DNA of 64,000 nt from Caenispirillum salinarum AK4 (lineage in GTDB: Bacteria; Pseudomonadota; Alphaproteobacteria; Rhodospirillales; Rhodospirillaceae): contig NZ_ANHY01000003.1 of NCBI RefSeq assembly GCF_000315795.1, positions 347,188 through 411,187 on the forward strand. The letters run 5' to 3'. This document shows positions 15,787 to 25,668 of the stretch, one piece after another. Each line of letters starts with the position of its first letter. Position 1 is the stretch's first letter. The position numbers and the translations under genes were made by a program. The notes under the pieces were generated by a model. That model saw only the letters and a program-made list of their open reading frames with translations, was not told the origin of the DNA and did no database searches.

Positions 15787-16086
15787 GTGCATCCCCTACG
15801 CCAGCTTCTGCGCAAGTATGAATGGGTTCACCTGACGCTGGGCTTCATTGGCAACACGTGCTTCGTCGTCGGCTCGGTGCTGTTCCTGTGGGAAAGCACC
15901 AAGACCATCGGCACGTGGCTGTTCATCGTGGGCGCGAGCGGCATGTGGATCGGGTCGACCGGCTCGGGCGTCGTCAGCTTCGCCCGCCACCACCACGAGC
16001 ACCACAAGGACTGGCGCGACATCGACGGCCGGCGGGACCGGTCCCGGGACGGGCGGCACCGCCAGGCCCCTGGCGGCGCCGGATAA
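15787..16086 (+). CDS. YrhK-like small membrane protein
   Basis: 99 residues from a GTG. Two hydrophobic helices (LTLGFIGNTCFVVGSVLFLW and WLFIVGASGMWIGSTGSGVV) are followed by a His/Arg/Asp-rich tail (HHHEHHKDW) that could bind metal. The pattern resembles the YrhK domain, whose function is unknown. The gene ends 6 bases before the opposing moaB end. Confidence 0.7.
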   Translation: MHPLRQLLRKYEWVHLTLGFIGNTCFVVGSVLFLWESTKTIGTWLFIVGASGMWIGSTGSGVVSFARHHHEHHKDWRDIDGRRDRSRDGRHRQAPGGAG

Positions 16087-16092
16087 CGGCGG

Positions 16093-16647
16093 TCAGAGCA
16101 CGCCGCGGGTATCCTTCAGGTGCTCCTGCAGGCGCGGCATCAGTTCCACGAAGTTGCAGGGGCGGAAGCGGCTGTCCAGCTGCTGGTGCAGGATTCCGTC
16201 CCAGGCGTCCTTGCAGGCGCCGGTGGAGCCGGGCAGCGCGAACAGGTAGGTGCCGCGGGCGACGCCGGCGGTGGCGCGGCTCTGGATCGTCGAGGTGCCG
16301 ATCTTCTGATAGCTCTGCCAGCGGAACAGTTCGCCGAAGCCGGGGATCGCCTTTTCGTACAGCCTCTCGAAGGCTTCCGGCGTGACGTCGCGACCGGTCA
16401 CACCCGTGCCGCCGGTGGCGATGACGCAGTCCACGTCCTCGCGGTTGATCCAGCCCGAGACGACGGCGCGGATGGCCTCGATGTCGTCCTTGACGATCTG
16501 GCGGTCGGCCAGCGTGTGGCCATCGGCTTCAAGCCGATCGACCAGCGTCTGGCCGGAACGGTCCTCTTCCATGGAGCGGGTGTCGGAGACCGTCAGCACC
16601 GCGATGCGGACGGGGACGAAGGGGCGGTCACCGGTGATCTTGGACAT
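16093..16647 (-). CDS. moaB: Molybdenum cofactor biosynthesis protein MoaB/MogA family
   Basis: 184 residues from the ATG at 16647. Molybdopterin-binding fold with the signature [14 protein letters not shown] and VLTVSDTRS near the start. The family adenylates molybdopterin before Mo insertion. The start codon sits inside the 3' end of the transglycosylase gene (20-base overlap). The window encodes two Mo enzymes that would need the cofactor (MsrP and formate dehydrogenase). Confidence 0.92.
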   Translation of the reverse strand: MSKITGDRPFVPVRIAVLTVSDTRSMEEDRSGQTLVDRLEADGHTLADRQIVKDDIEAIRAVVSGWINREDVDCVIATGGTGVTGRDVTPEAFERLYEKAIPGFGELFRWQSYQKIGTSTIQSRATAGVARGTYLFALPGSTGACKDAWDGILHQQLDSRFRPCNFVELMPRLQEHLKDTRGVL

Positions 16648-18514
16648 ACGTTGCCTCTGCCGTCTGAGGGTCTTGTCGGTCGGCCGCAGTATAGAGCGGC
16701 CAGTCGCCCGCGACCACCGCATCCAGCGACCGCAGGGGTTGGCCGAGCCGGTGGCGGTAGATCCAGAAGTTGGACAGCACGCGCTCGACGAACACGCGGG
16801 TCTGGCGGCTGGGGATGGCCTCGATGAACAGCAGCGGATCGTCCATGTGGCGCTCGCGCGCCTTCCACTTCATCAGGTTGCCCGGCCCGGCGTTGTAGGA
16901 CACGGCGACGAAGAAGAGGTTGTTGCCCACTTCGGGCTCTTCCATCAGGCGGTCGATGTAGGCCTGGCCCAGCGCCAGGTTCACCGCCGGATCGTGGATG
17001 GAGCCCGCTTCGGCCGGAATGCCCGCATGGCGGCGCATGAGTTGCGCGGTGGTCGGCATCAGCTGCATCAGCCCGCGTGCGCCGGCCCAGCTGCGGGCGC
17101 CGGGATTGAAGCCGCTTTCCTGGCGGATGAAGGCATGGACCAGCGCCCGGTCCACCACCCAGCCGTCCATGGGCTTCCACGGGCCCAGCGGGTAGCGTGC
17201 AGCCATGTCCAGCCGCGGGCCGGTCAGCGTCTCGGGAAAGCGCTGGGAGCGCACGAAGCCGAGCCGCATGGCGAGCGAGGGCAGGGCGGCGACGTCGGCC
17301 AGGGCCTCCACCGCATGGGCGAGGTCCGGGTCGGCGCCGGGATAGAGGTGGCGCAGTTCCGCCTCCGCCAGGTCGCGCCGGCCCACCTGCACCAGCGCCA
17401 TGGCGCGGCGTCCGGCGGGCTCGGCATCCAGCCGGGCGAACTCCTCGGGGTCCAGAAGTCCGTCGCGCCAGCGGAAGGGCAGCGGCAGGCCGAGCGCCCG
17501 CCGGGCGAGCAGGCCGTAGAACGTGTGATGCGCCTCGGCCGCCGTCGCCAGCAGCCCCGACACCTTTTCCGGCTGGCGCGTGCGCAGGTAGGCGCGCGCC
17601 GCCCAGTAGGCGCCCGCCGCCCGCAGCCAGGGCGAGGCGCTGTCCGAGCCGGCCAGGCGCTCGAACCACTTGGCCGAGGCCGCGAGGTCGCCCTGCCGCC
17701 AGGTGGCGAGGCCGGCGGTCCACAGGCCTTCCGGCGCGCGGTCGCCCGAGCCTTCCACGGCCATGGTGGCCCATTTCATGGCGCGGTCGTCCATGCCGTC
17801 GATGAAGTAGGCATAGCCGAGCGCGGCGCGCATGCGGTCGTGGTCCAGCTTGGTCAGCAGGCGGATGGCGTCGTCGTCGGTGACCACCAGCTTGGCGTTG
17901 AGCGTCGCGCCCCGGCCGATCCACTTGCGAAAGGCGCGCCACAGGCCGATGGCGATCTTGCGGTCGCGGGCGCCCAGGTGGCGGTAATCGTCGCGCGGCA
18001 GCCAGGCGTGATGCTCCGCCCCGCCGGCTCCGGTCAGCGGGGTGGACAGGCGCGGGCGCTCCAGCGGTCCGCTGCCGCGCTGACGGGCGAGCGCATGGAT
18101 GCGGTCGGCGCCGGGGTGGTCGGCGTAGTCGGCCATCCACCCCTGAAGCTGCGGGAACGTGCTGCGCCACGCGGTAGGGTGCATGTAGCGCTGGAACAGC
18201 ACGTGCCCCATGAGGATGTCGTCGGAGACCTGCTTGATGAGCGCGTCGGCCTTTGCCATCTCGCCGGCGTCCTGCAGGGCGAAGATGCGGCGGTAGAGGG
18301 CGACGTCCTCCTCGCCCAGCACCGTCGGTGCCTGCCGGGCCTCCGTTGCGGCGGGCGGGGTCCCGTTCTCCGCCGCCGGCGGATGCGGTGCGGGCACCAT
18401 GGCCGTTTCTGCCGCCGCCGGCGCGGACAGGGCCGGGGCAATCAGGCTTAGGGCCAGGGCGCCCGCCGTCAGGCGGCGGCGCCGGCGAAGGTGCGGCAAG
18501 TCTTCACAAGTCAT
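16628..18514 (-). CDS. slt: Soluble-type lytic murein transglycosylase
   Basis: 628 residues with a signal peptide ([20 protein letters not shown]). A long helical superhelix region precedes a C-terminal SLT domain with catalytic Glu466 in [14 protein letters not shown], then [10 protein letters not shown] and [13 protein letters not shown]. It cleaves peptidoglycan glycan strands to 1,6-anhydromuropeptides in the periplasm. It overlaps moaB, so the two are probably co-transcribed though unrelated in function. Confidence 0.93.
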   Translation of the reverse strand: MTCEDLPHLRRRRRLTAGALALSLIAPALSAPAAAETAMVPAPHPPAAENGTPPAATEARQAPTVLGEEDVALYRRIFALQDAGEMAKADALIKQVSDDILMGHVLFQRYMHPTAWRSTFPQLQGWMADYADHPGADRIHALARQRGSGPLERPRLSTPLTGAGGAEHHAWLPRDDYRHLGARDRKIAIGLWRAFRKWIGRGATLNAKLVVTDDDAIRLLTKLDHDRMRAALGYAYFIDGMDDRAMKWATMAVEGSGDRAPEGLWTAGLATWRQGDLAASAKWFERLAGSDSASPWLRAAGAYWAARAYLRTRQPEKVSGLLATAAEAHHTFYGLLARRALGLPLPFRWRDGLLDPEEFARLDAEPAGRRAMALVQVGRRDLAEAELRHLYPGADPDLAHAVEALADVAALPSLAMRLGFVRSQRFPETLTGPRLDMAARYPLGPWKPMDGWVVDRALVHAFIRQESGFNPGARSWAGARGLMQLMPTTAQLMRRHAGIPAEAGSIHDPAVNLALGQAYIDRLMEEPEVGNNLFFVAVSYNAGPGNLMKWKARERHMDDPLLFIEAIPSRQTRVFVERVLSNFWIYRHRLGQPLRSLDAVVAGDWPLYTAADRQDPQTAEATYVQDHR

Positions 18515-18591
18515 GGCGGAAGCTTATATCGAAAGAAGTAAAATGCCTCAACCCCGATACTGGATGGGGTCGAGGTTGATCGATGTGATCA

Positions 18592-19500
18592 CTACTGTGC
18601 TGCGCCCAACTCACGCAGGCGTTCGCGCAGCAGCAGCAGGTCACGCCAGGCCAGTTTCTTCATCTGCGGGCTGCGCAGCAGGTAGGCCGGGTGGAAGGAC
18701 GCGATGGCCGGCACGGCCGCCGGCAGGTTGGGAGAGGCGTACTCGAACCACCGGCCGCGCAGGCGGGTGATGCCTTCCGTCCTGTCCAACAGGCTTTGCG
18801 CCGACAGGCCGCCGACCATGAGGATGGCCTTGGGCGCGGCCAGCTCCACATGCCGGCGGATGAAGGGCAGGCACATGCCCACTTCCTGCGGCGTCGGCTT
18901 GCGGTTGCCGGGCGGGCGCCACGGAATGACGTTGGTGATGTAGAAGGTGCTCCGGTCGAAACCGATGGAGGCCAGCATGCGGTCCAGCAACTGACCGCTG
19001 GCGCCGACGAACGGCTTGCCCTGCCGGTCTTCCTCCGCGCCCGGCGCCTCGCCGATGATCATCAGGTCGGCGTCCGGGTTGCCGTCGGCGAAGACCGTGT
19101 TGGTGGCCGTGACCTTGAGCGGGCAGCTCTCGAAGCGTTCCACGGCGCCGCGCAGGTCTTCCAGGGTCTGTGCCTCGGCGGCCATGCGGGCGGCGGAGCG
19201 GATGTCCTCGCCGGCGCGATCCCCGGGGCCGCGCGCCACCGGCGGCGAAGCCGGACGCTGCGCCGGCGGTGCCTGACGCGCAGGCGCGGCCCGCCCGCCG
19301 GGCGCCGGGCTTTCGGGCCGGGCGGCGGGGGCCTGACGGCGCCGCGCCTCCGCCTCGGCCAAAAGCTCGGCCGACAGGTGAAAGCGGTCGACGGGCGCGT
19401 CCAGGATGCACTCGTCCACGCCCGCGTCGGCATACCAGCGCAGAATGGCTTCGGGCGAGAGATCCAGGTCCATGGCGTCGGGGCGGGCGGTCTCGGTCAT
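18592..19500 (-). CDS. Uracil-DNA glycosylase, family 4-like
   Basis: 302 residues from the ATG at 19500; an ATG at 19512 would add four. The first 90 residues include a conserved-looking helix ([20 protein letters not shown]) and a Pro/Ala linker. The catalytic domain shows [37 protein letters not shown] and the C-terminal [12 protein letters not shown]. Compared with the Thermus family-4 enzyme, two of four Fe-S cysteines are replaced (FESC for CxxC, PWRPP for KCRPP). It removes uracil from DNA in base excision repair. Starts back to back with etfD. Confidence 0.88.
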   Translation of the reverse strand: MTETARPDAMDLDLSPEAILRWYADAGVDECILDAPVDRFHLSAELLAEAEARRRQAPAARPESPAPGGRAAPARQAPPAQRPASPPVARGPGDRAGEDIRSAARMAAEAQTLEDLRGAVERFESCPLKVTATNTVFADGNPDADLMIIGEAPGAEEDRQGKPFVGASGQLLDRMLASIGFDRSTFYITNVIPWRPPGNRKPTPQEVGMCLPFIRRHVELAAPKAILMVGGLSAQSLLDRTEGITRLRGRWFEYASPNLPAAVPAIASFHPAYLLRSPQMKKLAWRDLLLLRERLRELGAAQ

Positions 19501-19586
19501 GGCCGTTTGCATACCACGACCGCGCGGGCGAATACAGATGGCGCCGCCGCAATGCGCGCGATCGTTGGATACAGTGGGACGCTGTG

Positions 19587-19595
19587 TGCTATAAG
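19587..19595 (+). promoter_or_regulatory. Extended -10 promoter candidate for etfD
   Basis: TGCTATAAG (19587-19595) fits an extended -10 (TGn-TATAAT). It lies 65 bases before the etfD ATG at 19660. Confidence 0.5.
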
Positions 19596-19659
19596 GCGTT
19601 CCACGGGAACGGGAAGCCTCATCCGCGCATGAGCGGGCCGCACGAATTTGGAGTGAAGG

Positions 19660-21294
19660 ATGGAACGGGAATCGATGGAATTCGACGTCGTGGTCGTCGG
19701 TGCCGGCCCTGCCGGCCTCTCGGCCGCGATTCGGCTGCGCCAGCTCGCGATGGAGAACGACAAGGAGTGCAGCGTCTGCGTCATCGAGAAGGGGTCCGAG
19801 GTCGGCGCCCACATTCTGTCGGGTGCCGTCGTCGAAACCCGCGCGCTGGACGAACTGATCCCCGACTGGAAGGACAAGGGCGCGCCGCTGACCGTCGAGG
19901 CCAAGGACGACAGCTTCCTTTTCCTGACCGAGGGCAAGGCGACCAAGCTGCCGACGCCGCCGCAGATGCACAACCACGGCAACTACATCGTGTCGCTGGG
20001 CAACGTCTGTCGCTGGCTGGGTGAGCAGGCCGAGGCGCTGGAGGTGGAGGTCTACCCCGGCTTCGCCGCCGCCGAGGTGCTGTATAACGAGGACGGCTCG
20101 GTCAAGGGTGTCGCCACCGGCGACATGGGCGTCTCCAAGTCCGGCGAGAAGACCGCCGCCTACGAGCCGGGCGTGGAACTGCACGCCAAGTACACCATCT
20201 TCGCCGAGGGCTGCCGCGGCAACCTGACCAAGACGCTGTTCGACAAGTTCGACCTGCGCAAGGACTGCGACCCACAGACCTACGGCATCGGCATCAAGGA
20301 GCTGTGGGAGATCGCGCCGGAGAAGTCCAAGCCGGGCAGCGTGGTGCACACCATCGGCTGGCCGCTGGACAGCCATACCTACGGCGGGTCGTTCATCTAT
20401 CACCTGGACAACAACCAGCTCGCCATCGGCTTCGTGGTCGGCCTGGACTACCAGAACCCGCACCTGTCGCCGTTCGACGAGTTCCAGCGATTCAAGCACC
20501 ACCCGGCCATCAAGACCCTGCTGGAAGGCGGCCGCCGCGTGTCCTACGGCGCCCGCGCGCTGACCGAGGGCGGCGTGCAGTCCCTGCCCAAGCTGACCTT
20601 CCCGGGCGGCGTTCTGGTGGGCGACACGGCCGGCTTTCTGAACGTGCCCAAGATCAAGGGCACCCACACCTGCATGAAGTCCGCCATGCTGGCTGCCGAC
20701 AGCATCTTCGCCGAACTGGGCAAGGACGAGCCGGCCAAGGAGGTCACCAGCTACACTGACGCGGTGAAGAACAGCTGGGTGTGGGACGAGCTGTACAAGG
20801 TGCGCAACGTGCGCCCGTCCTTCCACAAGGGCCTGTGGTACGCGCTGGCCTATTCGGCGCTGGACACCTACCTGTTCCGCGGCAAGGCGCCCTGGACCTT
20901 CAAGAACCACGCCGACCACACGGCGCTGAAGAAGGCCAAGGACTGCCCGAAGATCGACTACCCCAAGCCCGACGGCGTCATCAGCTTCGACAAGCTGTCC
21001 TCGGTGTTCATCTCCAACACCAACCACGCCGAGGACCAGCCCGTCCACCTGACGCTGAAGGACGACAAGGTCCCCACCGGCACCAACCTGCCCGAGTTCG
21101 ACGGGCCGGAGCAGCGCTACTGCCCCGCCGGCGTCTACGAGTACGTCGAGGACGAGGACCAGGGCGGCCGGAAGCTGCAGATCAACGCGCAGAACTGCGT
21201 GCACTGCAAGACCTGCGACATCAAGGACCCCACCCAGAACATCAATTGGGTGGTGCCGCAGGGTGGTGACGGGCCGAACTATCCCAATATGTAA
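19660..21294 (+). CDS. etfD: Electron transfer flavoprotein-ubiquinone oxidoreductase
   Basis: 544 residues. The FAD-binding Rossmann motif is [17 protein letters not shown] at the N-terminus. The C-terminal 4Fe-4S domain has Cys in RYCPAGVYE and [15 protein letters not shown]. The enzyme passes electrons from ETF, fed by acyl-CoA and other dehydrogenases, to ubiquinone at the inner membrane. Length is that of the full enzyme. No etfAB genes are in the window. Downstream genes follow on the same strand after 75 bases. Confidence 0.97.
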   Translation: MERESMEFDVVVVGAGPAGLSAAIRLRQLAMENDKECSVCVIEKGSEVGAHILSGAVVETRALDELIPDWKDKGAPLTVEAKDDSFLFLTEGKATKLPTPPQMHNHGNYIVSLGNVCRWLGEQAEALEVEVYPGFAAAEVLYNEDGSVKGVATGDMGVSKSGEKTAAYEPGVELHAKYTIFAEGCRGNLTKTLFDKFDLRKDCDPQTYGIGIKELWEIAPEKSKPGSVVHTIGWPLDSHTYGGSFIYHLDNNQLAIGFVVGLDYQNPHLSPFDEFQRFKHHPAIKTLLEGGRRVSYGARALTEGGVQSLPKLTFPGGVLVGDTAGFLNVPKIKGTHTCMKSAMLAADSIFAELGKDEPAKEVTSYTDAVKNSWVWDELYKVRNVRPSFHKGLWYALAYSALDTYLFRGKAPWTFKNHADHTALKKAKDCPKIDYPKPDGVISFDKLSSVFISNTNHAEDQPVHLTLKDDKVPTGTNLPEFDGPEQRYCPAGVYEYVEDEDQGGRKLQINAQNCVHCKTCDIKDPTQNINWVVPQGGDGPNYPNM

Positions 21295-21369
21295 GGTGAT
21301 CCGCCGGACCGCCCCCGCCTCTCCGGCGCGGGGCGGTCCGGTTCGCCGACTGCTGATTGAAGGATTTGC

Positions 21370-23196
21370 ATGACCTTCAGCCCTTTGCCGCACCGCCTTC
21401 TCCGCTCCACGGCGCTCGCCGTGGTGTTGACGCTTTCCGCCGCCGGCTGCGCGAGCGCCGGGGCGGAAGGGGAGGCTTCCGCGCCGCGCACGGCGGCCAC
21501 CGAACCCGGCGAGGGCCGCGTGCTCGACCTGCGGGCCTGGGGCCTGGGCAAGGTGCGCGAGGCCGCGCCGCTGACGCCCGGCCCGGCCGCCGCCGGCAAG
21601 TACCTGGCCGCGCGCCAGGCCCAGCGCGAGAGCGACACCCGCGCCGCCGCGGACTACTTCGGGCAGGCGCTGAAGGGCGACCCCGACAACCCGACCCTTC
21701 TGCGCCGGGCCTTCTTCTACATGATCGCCGAGGGCCGGGTGGAAGACGCCGTCCCGCTGGCCCGCCACACGCTGGAGCTTGAGCCCGACAGCGGCGTGGC
21801 GCCCCTGGTCCTGGCGGTTTCCGCCATGGCCGACGGGCGCGCCCGGGCGGCGGAGGAAATCATCGCCCGCACCGATCCGCGCGGCCTGAATTCCTTCATG
21901 GCGCCGCTGGTGCGGGCCTGGACGCTGGCCGCGCAGGACCGGCCCGAGGACGCCCTGGCGGCGCTGGAGCCGTTGGCCCAGCAGCCGCAGTTCCTCGACC
22001 TGCACGCCCTGCACGCGGCGCTGATCGCCGACGTGGGCGGGCTGGAGGCGGAGGCCGCCACCCACTACGAAACGCTGCTGGACGATGCGCCGGACCTTTC
22101 GCTGCGCGCCATGCAGGCCGGGATTTCCTGGCTGCGCCGCAGCGGGCAGGAGGATCGCGCGACCAACCTGATCGACGCCTACAACGCCCAGATGGCGTCC
22201 TCGGGCCTGCTGAACGCGGCGGTGGAGGACATGCGCGCCGGAGCCGCGGCGGAGCCCATCGTCGGCACGGCGCGCGAGGGCATGGCGGAAGCCTTCTACG
22301 GCGCCGCCTCGACGCTGACCCAGGGCAACGCCCTGGACACCGGGCTGGTGTTCGCCCGCCTGGCGGAGCACCTGGACCCGGACCTCGACCTGTCGGACCT
22401 GCTCATCGGCGACGTGCTGACGCGCATGGACCGGCTGGAGGAAGCCAACCAGGCCTATGCCCTGGTGGAACCCGGCGAGATCGGCTGGTACACCGCGCGC
22501 CTGCGCATGGCCGACAACCGCGAACGCATGGGCGACCTGGACGGCGCTGAGGCGCTGCTGGAACAGGTGGCGGAAACCCACCCCGACCGCGCCGAGCCGC
22601 TGGTGGTGCTGGGCGACATCCTGCGCCGCAACGAACGCTGGGACAAGGCCACCGAGGCCTACGACCGGGCGCTGGAGCGCGCCGGCGAGATCGGGCCGGA
22701 GCACTGGGCCTGGCTTTACAGCCGCGGCATCACCCACGAGCGCGCCGGTCGCTGGGAGCAGGCGGAAGACGATTTTCTCAAGGCTCTGGAACTGGAGCCG
22801 GGGCAGCCCTTCGTGCTCAACTACCTGGGCTATTCCTGGATCGACCGGGGCGAGAACCTGGAGCGCGGCCGCGAGATGATCGAGGAGGCCGTCGCCCAGC
22901 GCCCGCGCGACGGCTACATCGTCGACAGCCTGGGCTGGGTCCACTACCTGCTGGGCAACTACACCGACGCCGTGCGCCACCTGGAGCGCGCGGTGGAGCT
23001 GTCGCCCAACGACCCCACCATCAACGATCACCTGGGCGATGCCTACTGGCGCGTCGGCCGGCGCAACGAGGCCCGCTTCCAGTGGCGCCGGGCGCTCGAC
23101 ATGGGGCCGACGGAGCCGGGCCAGGCGGAAGAGCTTGAACGCAAGATCGCCGAGGGCCTGCCGCCGGCCGATCCGGCGTCGGTGCCGGGGCAGTAA
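21370..23196 (+). CDS. TPR-repeat lipoprotein
   Basis: 608 residues. The N-terminus has a lipobox, LSAAGC, so mature protein would start at about Cys27 and be lipid-anchored. The rest is helical with several tetratricopeptide repeats, clearest in the last 200 residues (RNERWDKATEAYDRALERAG; ERAGRWEQAEDDFLKALELE; LLGNYTDAVRHLERAVELSP). Proteins like this are widely conserved in alphaproteobacteria, with no agreed function. ispE starts 6 bases downstream, so the two are likely co-transcribed. GAAGGA gives a good ribosome site. Confidence 0.88.
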   Translation: MTFSPLPHRLLRSTALAVVLTLSAAGCASAGAEGEASAPRTAATEPGEGRVLDLRAWGLGKVREAAPLTPGPAAAGKYLAARQAQRESDTRAAADYFGQALKGDPDNPTLLRRAFFYMIAEGRVEDAVPLARHTLELEPDSGVAPLVLAVSAMADGRARAAEEIIARTDPRGLNSFMAPLVRAWTLAAQDRPEDALAALEPLAQQPQFLDLHALHAALIADVGGLEAEAATHYETLLDDAPDLSLRAMQAGISWLRRSGQEDRATNLIDAYNAQMASSGLLNAAVEDMRAGAAAEPIVGTAREGMAEAFYGAASTLTQGNALDTGLVFARLAEHLDPDLDLSDLLIGDVLTRMDRLEEANQAYALVEPGEIGWYTARLRMADNRERMGDLDGAEALLEQVAETHPDRAEPLVVLGDILRRNERWDKATEAYDRALERAGEIGPEHWAWLYSRGITHERAGRWEQAEDDFLKALELEPGQPFVLNYLGYSWIDRGENLERGREMIEEAVAQRPRDGYIVDSLGWVHYLLGNYTDAVRHLERAVELSPNDPTINDHLGDAYWRVGRRNEARFQWRRALDMGPTEPGQAEELERKIAEGLPPADPASVPGQ

Positions 23197-23202
23197 CACG
23201 GC

Positions 23203-24099
23203 ATGTCGCAGACGCTGACGGAGGTCGCGCCGGCCAAGGTGAACCTGACCCTGCATGTTGTGGCCAAGCGCGATGACGGCTACCACCTGCTGGACAGCCT
23301 GATGGCCTTCGCCGGCATCGGCGACGTGCTGACGGCCGAACCCGCCGACGCCCTGTCGCTGACGGTCACCGGCCCCTTTTCCGACTCGCTGGCTGCGGCG
23401 CTGCCCGCGGGTGCGGACAACATCGTCCTCAAGGCCGGCCGCCGCCTGGCGGACGCGGTCGGCGTGACGGCCGGTGCCGCGCTGACGCTGGACAAGCGCC
23501 TGCCGGTCGCGGCGGGCATCGGCGGCGGCTCGGCCGATGCGGCGGCGGCGCTGCGGCTGCTCTCGCGGCTGTGGGCGGTCGACCTGCCACGTCCCGACCT
23601 GTTCGCCCTGGCCCTCGACCTGGGCGCCGACGTGCCCGTCTGCCTGCACGGCCGGGCGGCCAACGTTTCGGGCGTGGGCGAGCGTCTGGAGGATGCACCG
23701 GCCCTGCCGCCGGCGTGGCTTGTCCTTGCCAATCCGCTTGTGGGGGTGTCGACGCCGGCGGTCTTCAAGGCCCGGCGCGGCCGCTTCAACCTGCCGGCGC
23801 CGCTGACCGAGGCTCCGGCGGATGCCCGAACCCTGGCGCGGGCGCTGTCGGTGCGGGCCAACGACCTGACCAAGGCGGCGGTGTCGCTGGCCCCGGAAAT
23901 CGGCTCGCTGCTGGTGGACCTGGGGGCGCTGGAGGGCTGTCTTCTGGCGCGCATGTCCGGCTCCGGCGCCACCTGCTGGGGTCTGTTCGAGACGGAAGCC
24001 GCCGCCCGCGCCGGCGCCGCCCGCCTGTCAGAGGCCCGCCCGGACTGGTGGGCGACGGCGGCGCCGTTGCTCTCAAACGGTCAGGGAATCCGCCCGTAG
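23203..24099 (+). CDS. ispE: 4-diphosphocytidyl-2-C-methyl-D-erythritol kinase
   Basis: 298 residues of the GHMP kinase family. Motif 1 is EVAPAKVNLTLHV with the following YHLLDSLM, and the ATP loop is LPVAAGIGGGSADAAAAL at about 101-118. The C-terminal glycine motif is ARMSGSGATCWGLF. It phosphorylates CDP-methylerythritol in the MEP route to isoprenoids. The 3' end overlaps the opposing DUF4112 gene by 19 bases. Confidence 0.96.
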   Translation: MSQTLTEVAPAKVNLTLHVVAKRDDGYHLLDSLMAFAGIGDVLTAEPADALSLTVTGPFSDSLAAALPAGADNIVLKAGRRLADAVGVTAGAALTLDKRLPVAAGIGGGSADAAAALRLLSRLWAVDLPRPDLFALALDLGADVPVCLHGRAANVSGVGERLEDAPALPPAWLVLANPLVGVSTPAVFKARRGRFNLPAPLTEAPADARTLARALSVRANDLTKAAVSLAPEIGSLLVDLGALEGCLLARMSGSGATCWGLFETEAAARAGAARLSEARPDWWATAAPLLSNGQGIRP

Positions 24100-24509
24100 G
24101 GCAGGTCCTCGGGTCCCACCTCGGCCCCCACATGCCGCAGGATCCGGCGCACGTTGCGGCGGTTGGCCTTGAAGCCGACGTCGATCAGGTCGCCGACCAG
24201 CGGCACGAGCCCGATGGCGTAGTCCGCCCCGACCTCGGCGGCCATGCGGCCGAGCGTGCGCTTCGGGACTCCGAGCCGCCAGCCTTCGGCCACGATCCAG
24301 GCCGACAGCGCCAGCGTTGCCGTGTCGCCGATGCCGGGGATAAAGCCCAGAATGCCGTCCAGGCCGATGCGCAGCCCGAGGCCGGGGACGCGGAACCGGT
24401 CGTCCAGCCAGTAGCCGAGCGTCTGCAGCCGCTTGATGCGGCGGTCGCGCTCGGCGGCCGCGACGGTGTCATGCGTGGCGCTGGACCGGAAAGGCTGCGT
24501 CTGGGCCAT
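24081..24509 (-). CDS. DUF4112 protein
   Basis: 142 residues from the ATG at 24509, preceded by AGGGA. The core RLQTLGYWLDDRFRVPGLGL, GLDGILGFIPGIGDTATLAL and VPLVGDLIDVGFKANRRN is typical of DUF4112, with two hydrophobic stretches and the GxIPGxGD motif. Function is unknown. It converges on ispE. Confidence 0.88.
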   Translation of the reverse strand: MAQTQPFRSSATHDTVAAAERDRRIKRLQTLGYWLDDRFRVPGLGLRIGLDGILGFIPGIGDTATLALSAWIVAEGWRLGVPKRTLGRMAAEVGADYAIGLVPLVGDLIDVGFKANRRNVRRILRHVGAEVGPEDLPYGRIP

Positions 24510-24573
24510 GGGTGGCTGTCCCTGGTTTCGGCTGCGGGCTCCTTCCATCAACACCGGGACAGGCCGCTGCGTT

Positions 24574-24987
24574 CTACCGCCCGCCTTTCTGCTTGCGCCG
24601 GCCGGCCGCGGCCTTCATGAGCCGCCGGAACGTCGGGCAGGCGAAATGGTCCGCCTCGGGGCAGGCGGCGGCGTGGCGCAGGCCGTCGCGCAGGGCCGCG
24701 AGGTGGCGGATCGTCCGGTCCAGGGCGTCGGCCTTGGCGGCCAGGGCGCCCCGGTCGATGCGGGGGCGGCCGTCGGAGCCGAACATGGCGGCGAGTTCCT
24801 CCAGGGAGAACCCCGCCGCCTGTCCCAGCGAGATCAGCGACAGATGCTCCAGAACGTCAGGGTCGAAGAGGCGCCGCAGGCCGCGCCGCCCGACGGAGGC
24901 GATCAGGCCCTTTTCCTCGTAGTACCGCAGCGCCGAGGCGGGGATGCCGGAGAGCCGCGCGACTTCGGCGATATCCAGTTCTTTCAC
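24574..24987 (-). CDS. MerR-family transcriptional regulator
   Basis: 137 residues from a GTG at 24987, preceded by GAGG at a good distance; a longer ATG start at 25044 would run through the operator. Winged HTH IAEVARLSGIPASALRYYEEKGL followed by FDPDVLEHLSLISLGQAAGF and a C-terminal coiled coil. Two Cys near the C-terminus (AAACPEADHFACPTF) could sense metal or redox state, though they differ from SoxR. A perfect dyad sits in the divergent region (24997-25014), so autoregulation is likely. Confidence 0.9.
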   Translation of the reverse strand: MKELDIAEVARLSGIPASALRYYEEKGLIASVGRRGLRRLFDPDVLEHLSLISLGQAAGFSLEELAAMFGSDGRPRIDRGALAAKADALDRTIRHLAALRDGLRHAAACPEADHFACPTFRRLMKAAAGRRKQKGGR

Positions 24988-24989
24988 GG

Positions 24990-25020
24990 TTGACCTCAAG
25001 TTCACTTGAACTTGTAGCCT
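24990..25020 (+). promoter_or_regulatory. MerR-type promoter and operator
   Basis: TTGACC (24990-24995), a 19-base spacer, TAGCCT (25015-25020). The spacer contains the perfect dyad CAAGTTCA-CT-TGAACTTG (24997-25014). An overlong 19-base spacer filled by a dyad is the hallmark of promoters activated by MerR-family DNA distortion. It reads toward the DUF2938 gene and overlaps the regulator's own 5' region. Confidence 0.78.
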
Positions 25021-25139
25021 TAAACGAGATCCGCTGAAGAGCAAGAGGAGACCCAGCCGATGGCATGTCGTCCCGCACCGTTCGTACCCTGCACGGCCGC
25101 TTCCGCAACCGTTTCCGCGTCCGTCCCGGGGGATCTGTC

Positions 25140-25640
25140 ATGATGGCGCCGTGGAGCACCCTGGTCGACGTCGTACTGATCGGCATCGGCGCCACCCTTG
25201 TCGCCGACGTCTGGGCCATTCTCCAGCAGGCGCTGTTTCGCCTGCCCATGCTGAACCTGGCGCTGGTCGGGCGATGGGTGGGTCATTTTCCGCGCGGGCG
25301 CATCCGGCATGTGTCCATTGCGGCGGCGGAGCCCGTGCCGGGGGAGGCCGCGCTGGGCTGGTTCACGCATTACGTCGTCGGGATCGCCTTCGCGGCGGTG
25401 CTGGTTGCAGGCTGGGGGACGGACTGGGTCCGCGCGCCCACCCTGCCGCCCGCCCTGATCGTCGGCGCCGGCACGGTGGTGTTTCCGTTCTTCATCATGC
25501 AGCCGGCCTTCGGCCTGGGCCTGGCGGGAGCGAAGACGCCGAACCCGAGGATGACGCGGGTCCGCAGCCTGCTCGCGCACTTGTCCTTCGGGCTCGGCCT
25601 CTATCTGGCGGGACTGGCCGTCAGCCTGCTACCGATCTGA
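25140..25640 (+). CDS. DUF2938 membrane protein
   Basis: 166 residues from the ATG at 25140, with GGGGGA upstream; a longer start at 25065 has a poorer signal. About four transmembrane helices (VDVVLIGIGATLVADVWAIL; HYVVGIAFAAVLVAGW; ALIVGAGTVVFPFFIMQPAF; LSFGLGLYLAGLAVSLL). The HFPRGRIRH and PNPRMTRVRSLLAH segments fit DUF2938, whose function is unknown. The divergent MerR regulator and its operator suggest it is induced by the regulator's signal. Confidence 0.82.
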   Translation: MMAPWSTLVDVVLIGIGATLVADVWAILQQALFRLPMLNLALVGRWVGHFPRGRIRHVSIAAAEPVPGEAALGWFTHYVVGIAFAAVLVAGWGTDWVRAPTLPPALIVGAGTVVFPFFIMQPAFGLGLAGAKTPNPRMTRVRSLLAHLSFGLGLYLAGLAVSLLPI

Positions 25641-25668
25641 CCGCGCCGGCCGTCCGTCGTCCGGCCCG

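Noticed and set aside
16628..16647. The 20-base overlap of moaB and the transglycosylase gene as a special coupling signal
   Set aside because: Overlaps of this size are common in compact GC-rich genomes, and the two functions are unrelated.
18592..23649. A very long minus-strand open frame across etfD, the TPR gene and the start of ispE
   Set aside because: It is a by-product of high GC with strong third-position bias. Only its last 302 codons (the uracil-DNA glycosylase) show real domains; the rest is antisense to well-supported genes.
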